Part shown: in pieces, positions 47,634 to 55,397 of the stretch
How positions within the stretch are numbered: the stretch's first letter is position 1
Layout of the letters: every line of letters starts with the position of its first letter
Assembly (NCBI GenBank): GCA_963791235.1
Contig: CAWBRW010000014.1
Span: 17,256-81,255, forward strand
Direction of reading: 5' to 3'
DNA from: JALORV01 sp963791235
GTDB lineage: Bacteria; Pseudomonadota; Gammaproteobacteria; Burkholderiales; Burkholderiaceae_F
Length of the DNA: 64,000 nucleotides
Translations under genes and position numbers: made by a program
Notes under the pieces: model-generated
What the model saw: the letters and a program-made list of their open reading frames with translations, nothing else
Database searches by the model: none
What the model was told of the DNA's origin: nothing

Positions 47634-49096
47634 AGGTACGCAAGTCACTTCGCCTCGGACTGCTCACTGCCTCCCTAAGTGTTTTCGTTGCCTGCGGCGG
47701 CAGCATCGATGGCGGCGGCACCGATGGCACAGGCAGCCCACCCCCATCCGCCGTCGCCATCACCGTGAGCGGCGTGATGACCAAAGGCAGCGTGATCATC
47801 AGCGGCGTGCGCTACAACGATTCCGCGGCGGTCGTGACAGACGATCGCGGTCGCGCCGCCTCCACACTTGCCGACGGCATGGTGGTCAAACTGCGCGGCC
47901 GCAGAATCGACAGCGGCAACGGCATTGCCGACCGCATCGACGTTGAGAACGAACTGCGCGCCCCGATCACCTCGACCAGTCCCACTTCCAGCCCGCAGTC
48001 GTTCGTCGCCGCCGGTATCACCGTGCTGGTGGACAACCAGACGGTCTTCGCCAACGTGGCCAACTTCGCCGCGCTGATCGTGGGTGCACGGGTCGAGGTA
48101 TATGGGCTGCGCGATGCCAGCGGCAGCCTGCGTGCGTCGCGCGTCGAGCTCGTCGGGGCCGGCCAGGGCGCCGACGAACTACGTGGCACCGCATCGTCGA
48201 TCAATACCGGCTCCGACACCTGCCTGCTCAACGGCAACATCACCGTCAACTACGCGGCTGCGACCTTCAGCCCGGCGGGCGCCAGCGAAATCTCACTCGG
48301 CAACGGCGCAGTGGTCGAGATCCGCGGCAGCCTGGCGGGCAGTGTGTTTACAGCCACGCAGGTGGACATCGAGGACCGGGAAGACGACAGCCTGCGTGGC
48401 AAGGCCAACGAGGAGGAGGAAGTCGAAGGCTTCGTCAGCGGCTTCACCGCGCACCCGGGCAGCTTCCTGGTCAACGGGCGCAGCGTGACCACCACCACAA
48501 GCACGCGCTTCGAGGACGGTACGGCAACCGACCTCGTCAACAACGTCAGGGTCGAGGTCGAAGGCATCGTCAACGCACAGGGCATGCTGGTGGCAAGCAA
48601 GATCGAGTTCCGCAGCATCCGCGTGCGACTCAATGGGCGTGCGACCGCAGTCGACTCAGGCGCGGGCACGATCGTCGTGCTCGGCCAGACAGTACGCGCC
48701 ACCAACCTGACCAGGATCGACACTCGCAGCAGCAGCGGCAGCTCGACCTCACTAGTCGATCTCGCCCCGAACGTCGATTGCGTGGAAGTGCGGGCTACGG
48801 TCAACGGCTCGACCATCGTTGCGGACGAGATCAAGGAGCCCAGCAGTTGCGGCAAGGAATTGGTGCAGGCGATGGTCAGTGCGAAGAACGAGTCCACCTT
48901 CACCCTGACTTTCTTCGGTTCTTTGAACACATCGTTAGCCAGCACCTCAAGGTTCCTCGACCGCAACGAGAAGGCGATCACTCGTGCGCAGTTCTTCGCA
49001 GCGGTGGTTCCGGCCAGCGCCACGTCGCTAGGCACCCTGGTGAAGGTCGAGGGAAATTCACTCGGGGCGGTCGAAGAAGCGGAGCTCGAGGATTGA
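47630..49096 (+). CDS. DUF5666-domain lipoprotein, partner of DUF6502
   Basis: A 488-residue lipoprotein (SLSVFVACGGS) with repeated DUF5666 OB-like units: GSVIISGVRYND, GMVVKLRGRRID, GARVEVYGLRDASG, VEGFVSGFTAHPGSFLVNGRSV and VRVEVEGIVNAQGMLVASKIEF. ATGA overlap with DUF6502 indicates translational coupling. It is a paralogue of the protein at 20550-22040 with the same order of domains. Function unknown; the mature protein should be exposed in the periplasm or on the surface. Confidence 0.9.
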   Translation: MKVRKSLRLGLLTASLSVFVACGGSIDGGGTDGTGSPPPSAVAITVSGVMTKGSVIISGVRYNDSAAVVTDDRGRAASTLADGMVVKLRGRRIDSGNGIADRIDVENELRAPITSTSPTSSPQSFVAAGITVLVDNQTVFANVANFAALIVGARVEVYGLRDASGSLRASRVELVGAGQGADELRGTASSINTGSDTCLLNGNITVNYAAATFSPAGASEISLGNGAVVEIRGSLAGSVFTATQVDIEDREDDSLRGKANEEEEVEGFVSGFTAHPGSFLVNGRSVTTTTSTRFEDGTATDLVNNVRVEVEGIVNAQGMLVASKIEFRSIRVRLNGRATAVDSGAGTIVVLGQTVRATNLTRIDTRSSSGSSTSLVDLAPNVDCVEVRATVNGSTIVADEIKEPSSCGKELVQAMVSAKNESTFTLTFFGSLNTSLASTSRFLDRNEKAITRAQFFAAVVPASATSLGTLVKVEGNSLGAVEEAELED

Positions 49097-49351
49097 AGTG
49101 AGGGCTTCGGCTCGCCCCGATCGCTGCGCGCCGATTCCGCGCGCCACACAGGGTGAACCGGAAGCAAGGCGGTGCGTGTCGGCCACACCGGCAAACGGTG
49201 TTGGACCCGCTGTTCACCGCACTTCGATGACGTAGTCAACGCTCGGTAGAAGTCATCGGAGTCATCGCTGGGCGGCCGGAAGACGCGACGTCGGAAACCC
49301 CGTCGACTCGTCCATGGCTAAATTCACTCGTTGTAGCGAAGGGAGACGTGA

Positions 49352-50749
49352 ATGAACAGTTCAAATCTTGATAGGCCAATGTTCCGGCCCACGGCGGCCG
49401 CACTAGCAGTCAGCTTCCTGTTTGGTTGCGGCGGCGGAAGCGACAGCGGCCCGACGTCGATCGAGCAACCTGCGTCGGTAACTGTTCCACCGGCACAGGT
49501 ACCAACCCCGGAACAAGCACCGGGGTCGGTGACTATGCCGGCGTCCGTGTCCGTACTTGATACCGCCACGAAACTGTCTGTGATCGCAGACGTGCGCACC
49601 GCCGGCAAACCGATAATGTACGAGGCGCAATCATTGCAGTATGCGTTCGCCGCTCAAGTCGGCGCCGGCCCAAACAAGGGCTTCGCGCTGAATGGCTTGC
49701 TTATATTGAAGGGCGAGCGCGAAGACGATGGCTATGCCGAAGTCGAAGGACGCCTCTTCCCTGATGAAAGCACGGCGCTGCCCCTTCCAGCTGACGATCT
49801 GAAGGCGCAGTTCGAGGCTAAGCGCAAGGAACTGAAGGCGGCGCTGCGTGCCGATATCAAGGCCTTATCAGAGGAACTCAAGCTTGCTCTCGCCAATGGA
49901 GCAGTCCCTGGCTCTACCGATCTCGGCGCTGCGCGGAAGGAGGCCTTGGCGCAGTTCAGGACGAAGTTCCGACAGCGCAATGCGGAGTACCGGGAGGCGC
50001 TGAGTGCACTGGTCGCCGAATACCGTGCTGCATGCGACGCCGGAAGGCCGAAAGGCAGCGACGACGATGAGGAAGATGAAAGGGCTGCCAAGGGCTTTAA
50101 GGTTGAAGGCAGGATTGAACCCGGCGGCGTGATCATGCTGACCATCGACCTTGGCGACAAGGGGGAGATCAGCGCAACGGGACTCATTGCCACTGATGGC
50201 AGCGTGAAAGGCACACTGAGCGGCCCTGCCAGCGGTGATACCGGCACCTGGTCCGCGACGGCAACGGTAGGTTCGCCGCCGCCGCCGCCACCGCCGCCGC
50301 CACCGCCGCCGCCACCGCCGCCGCCACCGCCACCGCCACCGCCACCGCCACCGCCACCGCCACCGCCACCGCCACCGCCACCGCCGCCGCCACCGCCGCC
50401 GCCACCGCCACCGCCGCCACCGCCGCCGCCACCACCGCCGCCACCACCGCCGCCACCGCCACCGCCGCCACCGCCGCCACCGCCGCCACCGCCACCGCCG
50501 CCGGGGCCAAGCGCAGCGAACGGCAAAGTGCTTTACAACGCGACTCCCGGGTTCGCGATTTCCTGCGCGACCTGCCACACGGCCACCCCGGCGTCCAACG
50601 TGGACAATGTGCTCGCGGGGGCCAACAACCCGAGCCAGATCGCCAGCGCAATTGCTGGCAACACCGGGGGAATGGGCGTACTCGCCGGGAGGTTCACTGC
50701 CGCTCAGCTGGCGGATATCGCTGCGTATCTAGCGACGCCCAACATATAG
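49352..50749 (+). CDS. Lipoprotein with 76-proline tract and C-terminal c-type cytochrome domain
   Basis: A 465-residue protein. Signal and lipobox: AAALAVSFLFGCGGGS. Residues ~85-135 are a beta-type segment, ~140-230 a charged coiled coil (AQFEAKRKELKAALRADIKALSEELK), and ~235-305 a second beta-rich segment (VIMLTIDLGDKGEISATGLI). Residues 309-384 are 76 uninterrupted prolines. A ~80-residue domain follows with haem motif CATCH and a downstream Met (GGMGVLAGRFTAAQLADIAAYLA), typical of cytochrome c. It would place a haem on a stiff polyproline stalk away from the membrane. GGGAG precedes the ATG. It follows the DUF6502-DUF5666 pair. Confidence 0.85.
   Translation: MNSSNLDRPMFRPTAAALAVSFLFGCGGGSDSGPTSIEQPASVTVPPAQVPTPEQAPGSVTMPASVSVLDTATKLSVIADVRTAGKPIMYEAQSLQYAFAAQVGAGPNKGFALNGLLILKGEREDDGYAEVEGRLFPDESTALPLPADDLKAQFEAKRKELKAALRADIKALSEELKLALANGAVPGSTDLGAARKEALAQFRTKFRQRNAEYREALSALVAEYRAACDAGRPKGSDDDEEDERAAKGFKVEGRIEPGGVIMLTIDLGDKGEISATGLIATDGSVKGTLSGPASGDTGTWSATATVGSPPPPPPPPPPPPPPPPPPPPPPPPPPPPPPPPPPPPPPPPPPPPPPPPPPPPPPPPPPPPPPPPPPPPPPPPPPPPGPSAANGKVLYNATPGFAISCATCHTATPASNVDNVLAGANNPSQIASAIAGNTGGMGVLAGRFTAAQLADIAAYLATPNI
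50276..50503 (+). repeat. CCG/CCA microsatellite encoding 76 prolines
   Basis: A 228-base in-frame run using only CCG and CCA codons, in changing local periods of 3 to 9 bases. Its length should vary by slippage in multiples of three, preserving the frame. Confidence 0.95.
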
Positions 50750-50762
50750 GTTGGCGCGGACT

Positions 50763-50788
50763 GCGGGCGGCCCAACAGGGCCGCCCGC
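50763..50788 (+). terminator. GC-rich hairpin after the polyproline cytochrome gene
   Basis: A perfect 10-bp stem GCGGGCGGCC/GGCCGCCCGC with a 6-base loop, 14 bases past the stop. It lacks a uridine tail. Confidence 0.5.
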
Positions 50789-50876
50789 CTGTGAGGAAGG
50801 CCGTCGGTCCGTCTGTACAGCGCTGCTGCTTCGCTTACTAGGGCCCGGGCGCAGTAACGCCAGCGACGGAGTGAGC

Positions 50877-52171
50877 GGCCCGAGACATAGGTGACATTCC
50901 GTACCGGACACATGGGTAACACTTTTCGCCTTTTGCGGGCGGGAGGTGTCGATGCCGTGGAAGGAGAGTTCGGTGATGGACGAGCGCCTGCGCTTTGTGG
51001 CCCGGCTGCTGGACGGCGAGGCGATGACCGACGTCTGCCGGGAGTTCGGCATCTCGCGCAAGACCGGCTACAAGATCTTCGACCGCTACAAGGAGCACGG
51101 GCTTGAGGCCCTGAGCGATCGCTCGCGCCGGCCGGTGCGCTACGCCAACCAGCTGCCGCAGCAGGTCGAGAGCCTGATCGTCCGCGCTCAAGCGCGAGAA
51201 GCCGCACTGGGGCGCGCGCAAGATCCGCGAGCTGCTGGTCCGGCGGCTGGACGGCGACGTCCGCATCCCGGCCAAGAGCACCATCCATGCGGTGCTCGAT
51301 CGCCACGGCCTGGTCAAGCGCGATCGGCCGGCCGCGCCACCGCGCGCACGGCACGCCGCTGTCCGACGGGCGCTGCGCCCAACGATCTGTGGTGCGCCGA
51401 CTTCAAGGGCGAGTTCAAGCTCGGCAACGGCCAGTACTGCTATCCGCTGACCGTCACCGACCATGCCTCGCGCTTCCTGCTGCTGTGCGAAGCGCTGCGA
51501 GTCGACCCGCGAGGACCCGGCCATCACCGCCTTCGAGCGGCTGTTCCGCGAGCGCGGCCTGCCGCAGCGCCATCCGCTCCGACAACGGCGTGCCCTTCGC
51601 CAGCCCCAATGCCCTGTTCAATCTCTCCAAGCTCTCGGTCTGGTGGCTGCGCCTCGGCATCGCCATCGAGCGCATCAAGCCCGGCCATCCGCAGCAGAAC
51701 GGCCGCCACGAGCGCATGCACCTCACCCTCAAGAAGGAGGCAACCCGGCCGCCAGGCATGAACAGCCTGCAGCAGCAGGCCCGCTTCGACGCCTTCGTGC
51801 AGGAGTTCAATACCGAACGACCGCACGAGGCGCTCGCCATGAAGTGTCCCGCCGAACTCTACGCCGCCTCACCGCGCCGCTACGACGGCCTGCCCGAGCT
51901 GACCTACCCGTTCCACGACCGCGACATCCTCGTCACCGCCTGCGGACGCATCTGCATGCACCGCAAGAAGATCAACATCTCGACCGTCGCTGGCCGGTCA
52001 GAAGCTCGGCATCAAGGAGGTCGACGACGGCATTTGGCTCGTCAGCTTCATGCACTACGATCTCGGATACATCGACCTGGAGCAGAAAACCTTGCAACCC
52101 CTCGACAACCCGTTCGGCACGAGGTTGTCACCTATGTCTTAGGTACGTTCTGTCACCCATGTCTCCGGGCC
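50877..52171 (+). mobile_element. IS481-type insertion sequence (~1.3 kb)
   Basis: Imperfect inverted ends of about 45 bp: left GGCCCGAGACATAGGTGACA with CGTACCGGACACATGGGTAACA, right (complement) GGCCCGGAGACATGGGTGACA with CGTACCTAAGACATAGGTGACA. Within each end, a GACATRGGTRACA-type motif occurs twice. One transposase gene fills the element. No clear target duplication was found. The right end lies about 15 bases from the tRNA-Arg 3' end. Confidence 0.85.
50952..52142 (+). CDS. IS481-family transposase, several frameshifts as read
   Basis: An N-terminal helix-turn-helix (RFVARLLDGEAMTDVCREFGISRKTGYKIFDRYKEHG) is followed by a DDE integrase core spread over three frames: NDLWCADFKGEFK (first Asp), IRSDNGVPFA (second Asp) and RIKPGHPQQNGRHERMHLTLKKEA (Glu). 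The C-terminus (FNTERPHEALAMKCPAELY) continues to DDGIWLVSFMHYDLGYIDLE and a TAG at 52142 inside the right inverted end. At least four frame changes occur (near 51185, 51350, 51505, 51570 and 51990). Some may be read errors, but the density is high, so the copy may also be dead. Confidence 0.85.
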
Positions 52172-52185
52172 GGACAGAGGGAAGT

Positions 52186-52261
52186 TGGCGCGCCTGGCGG
52201 GATTCGAACCCACGACCCCTGGCTTCGGAGGCCAGTACTCTATCCACTGAGCTACAGGCGC
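52186..52261 (-). tRNA. tRNA-Arg (anticodon CCG)
   Basis: A 76-base tRNA on the minus strand with encoded CCA. The acceptor stem is GCGCCTG/CAGGCGC, the anticodon stem CTGGC/GCCAG around loop CTCCGAA, and the T arm GTGGG-TTCGAAT-CCCGC. Anticodon CCG reads CGG. The discriminator base is G. It stands alone between an IS481-type element and the cytochrome c5 gene. Confidence 0.95.
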
Positions 52262-52532
52262 TTGCCTGGCTGCAAGCGTTCGCGGAGCACGGTGCGGGGC
52301 GCTCCGGCAGACCGCGCGGCACGACGTGCGCCAGCGAGGTCAGGATGGTAGCCGGTTTCGCCGTGCGCCGTCCCGAGCAGCGCTTCACAAGAGCGAGGAC
52401 CTCCGGTCGCGCAGGGGCCGCAAGCTATACTTGAGCGCTTTGCGCGGCTCGGTGCCGCGCTGCTTTCGAGAGCCCGCGACGAAGCGGCGCTGCAGTCATT
52501 CAGCGCCACCGCCCGAAGCCGCCAGGAGCCTT

Positions 52533-53606
52533 ATGTCGAGCGACCAACATGATTCGCTGATCAAGACCCCACGCCAGCTGATTACGGTCGTCGTGTTGGC
52601 ATTCGTGGTTCCCGTCATTCTGATCATCCTGCTGGTGACCTTCGTCACCAGCGAAAAGGGTGGCGGTACAGGTTCCGACGCGATGACGCCGGAGGCGATT
52701 GCCGAACGCCTGCGCCCAGTGGGCACCGTGGCCTTTGCCGGCGCGCCGACCGGGCCGCGCACGCTGCAGTCCGGCGAAGCGGTTTACAAGCTCGCGTGCG
52801 GTGCATGCCACGCCACCGGTGCAGCAGGCGCACCGAAGGCCGGGGACACCGGCGCCTGGGCGCCGCGCCTCAAGCAGGGTTACGACACGCTGGTCAAGCA
52901 CGCTGTGGAAGGCTTCAAGGCGATGCCCGCCAAGGGCGGCAATGCCAATCTCGATCCGATCGAGGTTGCGCGCGCCGTCGTCTACATGACTAACCAGTCA
53001 GGTGCGAAGTACAAGGAACCCGAGGCGCCTTCCGCTGCCGCAGCCACGAAGTCAGCCGCGCGCACCGGCGAGCAGATCGTCCTTCAAACGTGCGGCAACT
53101 GCCACACGGCGGGCCTGCACGGTGCGCCGAAGATTGGCGACCGCACGGCCTGGATCAAGCGAGCCTCCGCTGGGATCGATGGAGCAGTCGCCTCGGCAAT
53201 CAAGGGCCACGGCAGCATGCCGTCCCGCGGTGGGATGGCGGACCTCACTGACGCGGAACTGAAAGCGGCGGTGCAGTACATGTTCAATCAGTCGACCGCG
53301 GCTCCGGTCGGCGCCGCCGCGCCCGCCGCGGCGGCAGCCACCCCAGCGGCTGCGTCCACGGCCAAACCCGACGGCGCCAAGGTCTACGCGATGGGCTGCA
53401 ATGCGTGTCATGCGGCGGGAGTGGCGGGTGCGCCTAAGTTCGGTGACAAGTCCGCTTGGGCGGCGCGCAGCAAGGCCGGGGTGGACGCCTTGGTGGCGTC
53501 GGTGGTCAAGGGCAAGGGCGCCATGCCGCCGAAGGGCGCCATGGCAAGTGCCAGCGATGCCGATTTACGTGCTGCCGTGGAGTACATGCTGGCCGCAGCC
53601 AAGTAG
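52533..53606 (+). CDS. Tri-haem cytochrome c5-type protein
   Basis: A 357-residue membrane-anchored electron carrier. One membrane helix is near the N-terminus (VVVLAFVVPVILIILLVTFV). Three c5-type domains follow, with haem sites at Cys89-Cys92-His93 (CGACH), Cys187-Cys190-His191 (CGNCH) and Cys289-Cys292-His293 (CNACH). Each domain has the family's downstream segment with an axial Met (AMPAKGG, SMPSRGG, AMPPKGA). Pro/Ala-rich linkers separate them. The haems face the periplasm. AGGAG precedes the ATG, and a strong hairpin follows the stop. Two-domain versions are the ones I know from betaproteobacteria; three is unusual. Confidence 0.93.
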   Translation: MSSDQHDSLIKTPRQLITVVVLAFVVPVILIILLVTFVTSEKGGGTGSDAMTPEAIAERLRPVGTVAFAGAPTGPRTLQSGEAVYKLACGACHATGAAGAPKAGDTGAWAPRLKQGYDTLVKHAVEGFKAMPAKGGNANLDPIEVARAVVYMTNQSGAKYKEPEAPSAAAATKSAARTGEQIVLQTCGNCHTAGLHGAPKIGDRTAWIKRASAGIDGAVASAIKGHGSMPSRGGMADLTDAELKAAVQYMFNQSTAAPVGAAAPAAAAATPAAASTAKPDGAKVYAMGCNACHAAGVAGAPKFGDKSAWAARSKAGVDALVASVVKGKGAMPPKGAMASASDADLRAAVEYMLAAAK

Positions 53607-53625
53607 GTCGCGATCGTGCAGCGAG

Positions 53626-53652
53626 AACGGGCGCCCTGGCGCCCGTTTCCAT
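53626..53652 (+). terminator. Terminator after cytochrome c5
   Basis: A perfect stem AACGGGCGCC/GGCGCCCGTT with a 2-base loop, followed by TCCATTT. It lies between the converging cytochrome and anti-sigma genes. Confidence 0.8.
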
Positions 53653-53664
53653 TTCGCGTGCCGG

Positions 53665-54402
53665 CTAAGGGTTCAGCTGCCGGTAGACCAGATGCGCAAC
53701 CGTCTGCAACTCCTCCTTGGACACGTCACCGGCGAGCGCATAGCCCAGCGGGCCATCGATCCAGTAGAACACGCGCGTCGAATCCTCCTCGGCGAAACGG
53801 AACGCAGTCTCGCGGTTGGTCGAATCGCGCTTGACCAGCAGCGACAGGCGTCGGCCCTGCGCGTTCTCGTACATCAGCATCGCAATCGGCGCAGGATCAC
53901 TCGAGATCGGTCGGAGGAAGCAGCCGACCTCCCAGCAGCTGGTAGCCGGCCGCGTCGAGTGCCGGCGCACGCAGAGGCGTCGAGAGGCGCTTCGAGAGCC
54001 AGGCGACCAGGTGCTGCTGCTCGCTGGCGGCCACCTCGACCGGATGGCGCACCTCGGGCACGTAAGCCGCGTGGGCGTACACGGCGACATGCGCAATCGG
54101 CGGCATCGAGGTCGCCTCCGCAAGCCAGTCGCGCGCAAGGTAACCGCACCCGATGCCGACGACCAGGGCTGCCACCATTCCGCCCCAGCGCTGCCAGCGC
54201 GCGTGCTGATCCACCGGCACGTGCAGGCGATGCGGCTCCTGCAGCACCGGATCGAACAGCGCGTGCAGCGATTCGTTCTGCGCCGGTATGCCTGCACGCG
54301 TGCGGCCAGGTCCGGATCGCCTGCGAGCAAGGCCTCGACCTCGCGCCGCTCCTCATCGTTCGCCTGCCCGTCGATGTACGCGTGCAATCGTTCTTCGTTC
54401 AT
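53665..54402 (-). CDS. Anti-sigma factor, two frameshifts as read
   Basis: Membrane-bound partner of the ECF sigma factor encoded two bases upstream. The N-terminus (NEERLHAYIDGQANDEERREVEALLA) matches the cytoplasmic sigma-binding region. In a second frame come NESLHALFDPVLQEPHRLHVPV, a membrane helix (GMVAALVVGIGCGYLARDWL) and a periplasmic part (AYVPEVRHPVEVAASEQQHLVAWLSKRL). In the first frame again come AMLMYENAQGRRLSLLV and the stop. The first shift (~54285) needs one added base, the second (~53905) one removed. Joined length ~246 residues is normal. It lacks a His-x3-Cys-x2-Cys zinc motif in the cytoplasmic part. Confidence 0.85.
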   Translation of the reverse strand: MNEERLHAYIDGQANDEERREVEALLAGDPDLAARVQAYRRRTNRCTRCSIRCCRSRIACTCRWISTRAGSAGAEWWQPWSSASGAVTLRATGLRRRPRCRRLRMSPCTPTRLTCPRCAIRSRWPPASSSTWSPGSRSASRRLCVRRHSTRPATSCWEVGCFLRPISSDPAPIAMLMYENAQGRRLSLLVKRDSTNRETAFRFAEEDSTRVFYWIDGPLGYALAGDVSKEELQTVAHLVYRQLNP

Positions 54403-54404
54403 CG

Positions 54405-54920
54405 CTATTTCACCCGCCGCAGGCCGGCAGCCTGCGGTTCCCGTGCCAGCAAGTGTCGCAGCTGCTCGCGGCCGCGCGCCAGGCGCGACATCACGGTGCC
54501 GATCGGAATTTCCAGCACCGCCGCTGCTTCACCGTAACTCATCTGCTCGAGTCCGACCAGCAGGATCACCTGCCGATGCTCTTCGGACAGCCGGGTGAGC
54601 GCCACGCGCAGTTCCGACAGAACGATCGCGCTTTCAACCGACGCAGAGGAGGGCAATGCGCGTTCCGCGTCGAGGGCTTGTTCATCGAGCGATTCGATCG
54701 GACGCACCGCACGCACCGCATTCACGTGGACGTTGTGCATCACTGTGAAGAGCCACGCGCGCAGGTCGCTGCCGGGCTGCCATAGCGCGCGCTTGCGCCA
54801 GGCGCGCTCGAGCGTGTCCTGGATCAGGTCGTCCGCCGCCTCGCGGTTGCCGGTAAGCGCAATCGCGTAGCGCCGCAGCCGCGGTATCCATTGCTCCGCG
54901 TCTGCAGCGCTGAAGGCCAC
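54405..54920 (-). CDS. ECF RNA polymerase sigma factor
   Basis: A 171-residue sigma-70-family factor. Region 2 (RLRRYAIALTGNREAADDLIQDTLERAWRKR, LRAWLFTVMHNVHVN) and region 4 (LRVALTRLSEEHRQVILLVGLEQMSYGEAAAVLEIPIGTVMSRLARGRE) are complete. It follows the lipoprotein gene after 12 bases and the anti-sigma gene follows after 2, so all three form one operon, probably autoregulated. The inducing signal is unknown; the lipoprotein may be related to it. Confidence 0.95.
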   Translation of the reverse strand: MAFSAADAEQWIPRLRRYAIALTGNREAADDLIQDTLERAWRKRALWQPGSDLRAWLFTVMHNVHVNAVRAVRPIESLDEQALDAERALPSSASVESAIVLSELRVALTRLSEEHRQVILLVGLEQMSYGEAAAVLEIPIGTVMSRLARGREQLRHLLAREPQAAGLRRVK

Positions 54921-54932
54921 GTCCCAAGGCTC

Positions 54933-55331
54933 CTAGCTGCGTGCGAGGCGCCACGCGTTGTTGAATCCATCGCCGGTGCGATCGCCCGGTTTGGTGTCCT
55001 TGATCCAGAGGTACAGCGGCTTGCCCTTGTAGGCCCACTGCTTCGCGCCGTCGTCGCGGGTGATGATCGTGTAGTCACCGCTGGACTTGGCGTCCGCGGC
55101 CGCCAGCAGCGGCGGCCAGTTGGTCGCGCACGGACCGTTGCAGGTGCTCTTGCCGCTGCCCGCTGCGTCCTTGTCGAAGGTGTACAGCGTCATGCCGGCG
55201 CTGTTGGTCAGCACGCCATCCATGATCTTGGTGGGCGGGGCGGCCACTGAACTGCCCGAACTGTAGGTCGAGCAACCAGCGATAGCGACAATCGCAACTG
55301 CAGCCAGTATGGCAAGGGACCTGCGCATCAT
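54933..55331 (-). CDS. Lipoprotein with secreted-repeat domain (COG4315 type)
   Basis: A 132-residue lipoprotein (AIVAIAGCSTY) with two units of the 'secreted repeat of unknown function': NSAGMTLYTFDKDAAGSGKSTCNGPCATNWPP and DGAKQWAYKGKPLYLWIKDTKPGD. Two cysteines (CNGPC) lie in the first unit. GGAGAAG precedes paired ATG codons. It heads the sigma/anti-sigma operon, so it may sense or protect against envelope or oxidative stress; this is inference from context. Confidence 0.9.
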   Translation of the reverse strand: MMRRSLAILAAVAIVAIAGCSTYSSGSSVAAPPTKIMDGVLTNSAGMTLYTFDKDAAGSGKSTCNGPCATNWPPLLAAADAKSSGDYTIITRDDGAKQWAYKGKPLYLWIKDTKPGDRTGDGFNNAWRLARS

Positions 55332-55397
55332 TCTTCTCCTTCGTGGGGTAACAACTCCACGCTAACAGCGGAAGTCCTGCAACTATTCCACCGACGG

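Noticed and set aside
49732..50526. A polyglycine protein on the minus strand
   Set aside because: It is only the complement of the CCG/CCA proline tract; the plus-strand gene has a lipobox, ribosome site and haem domain.
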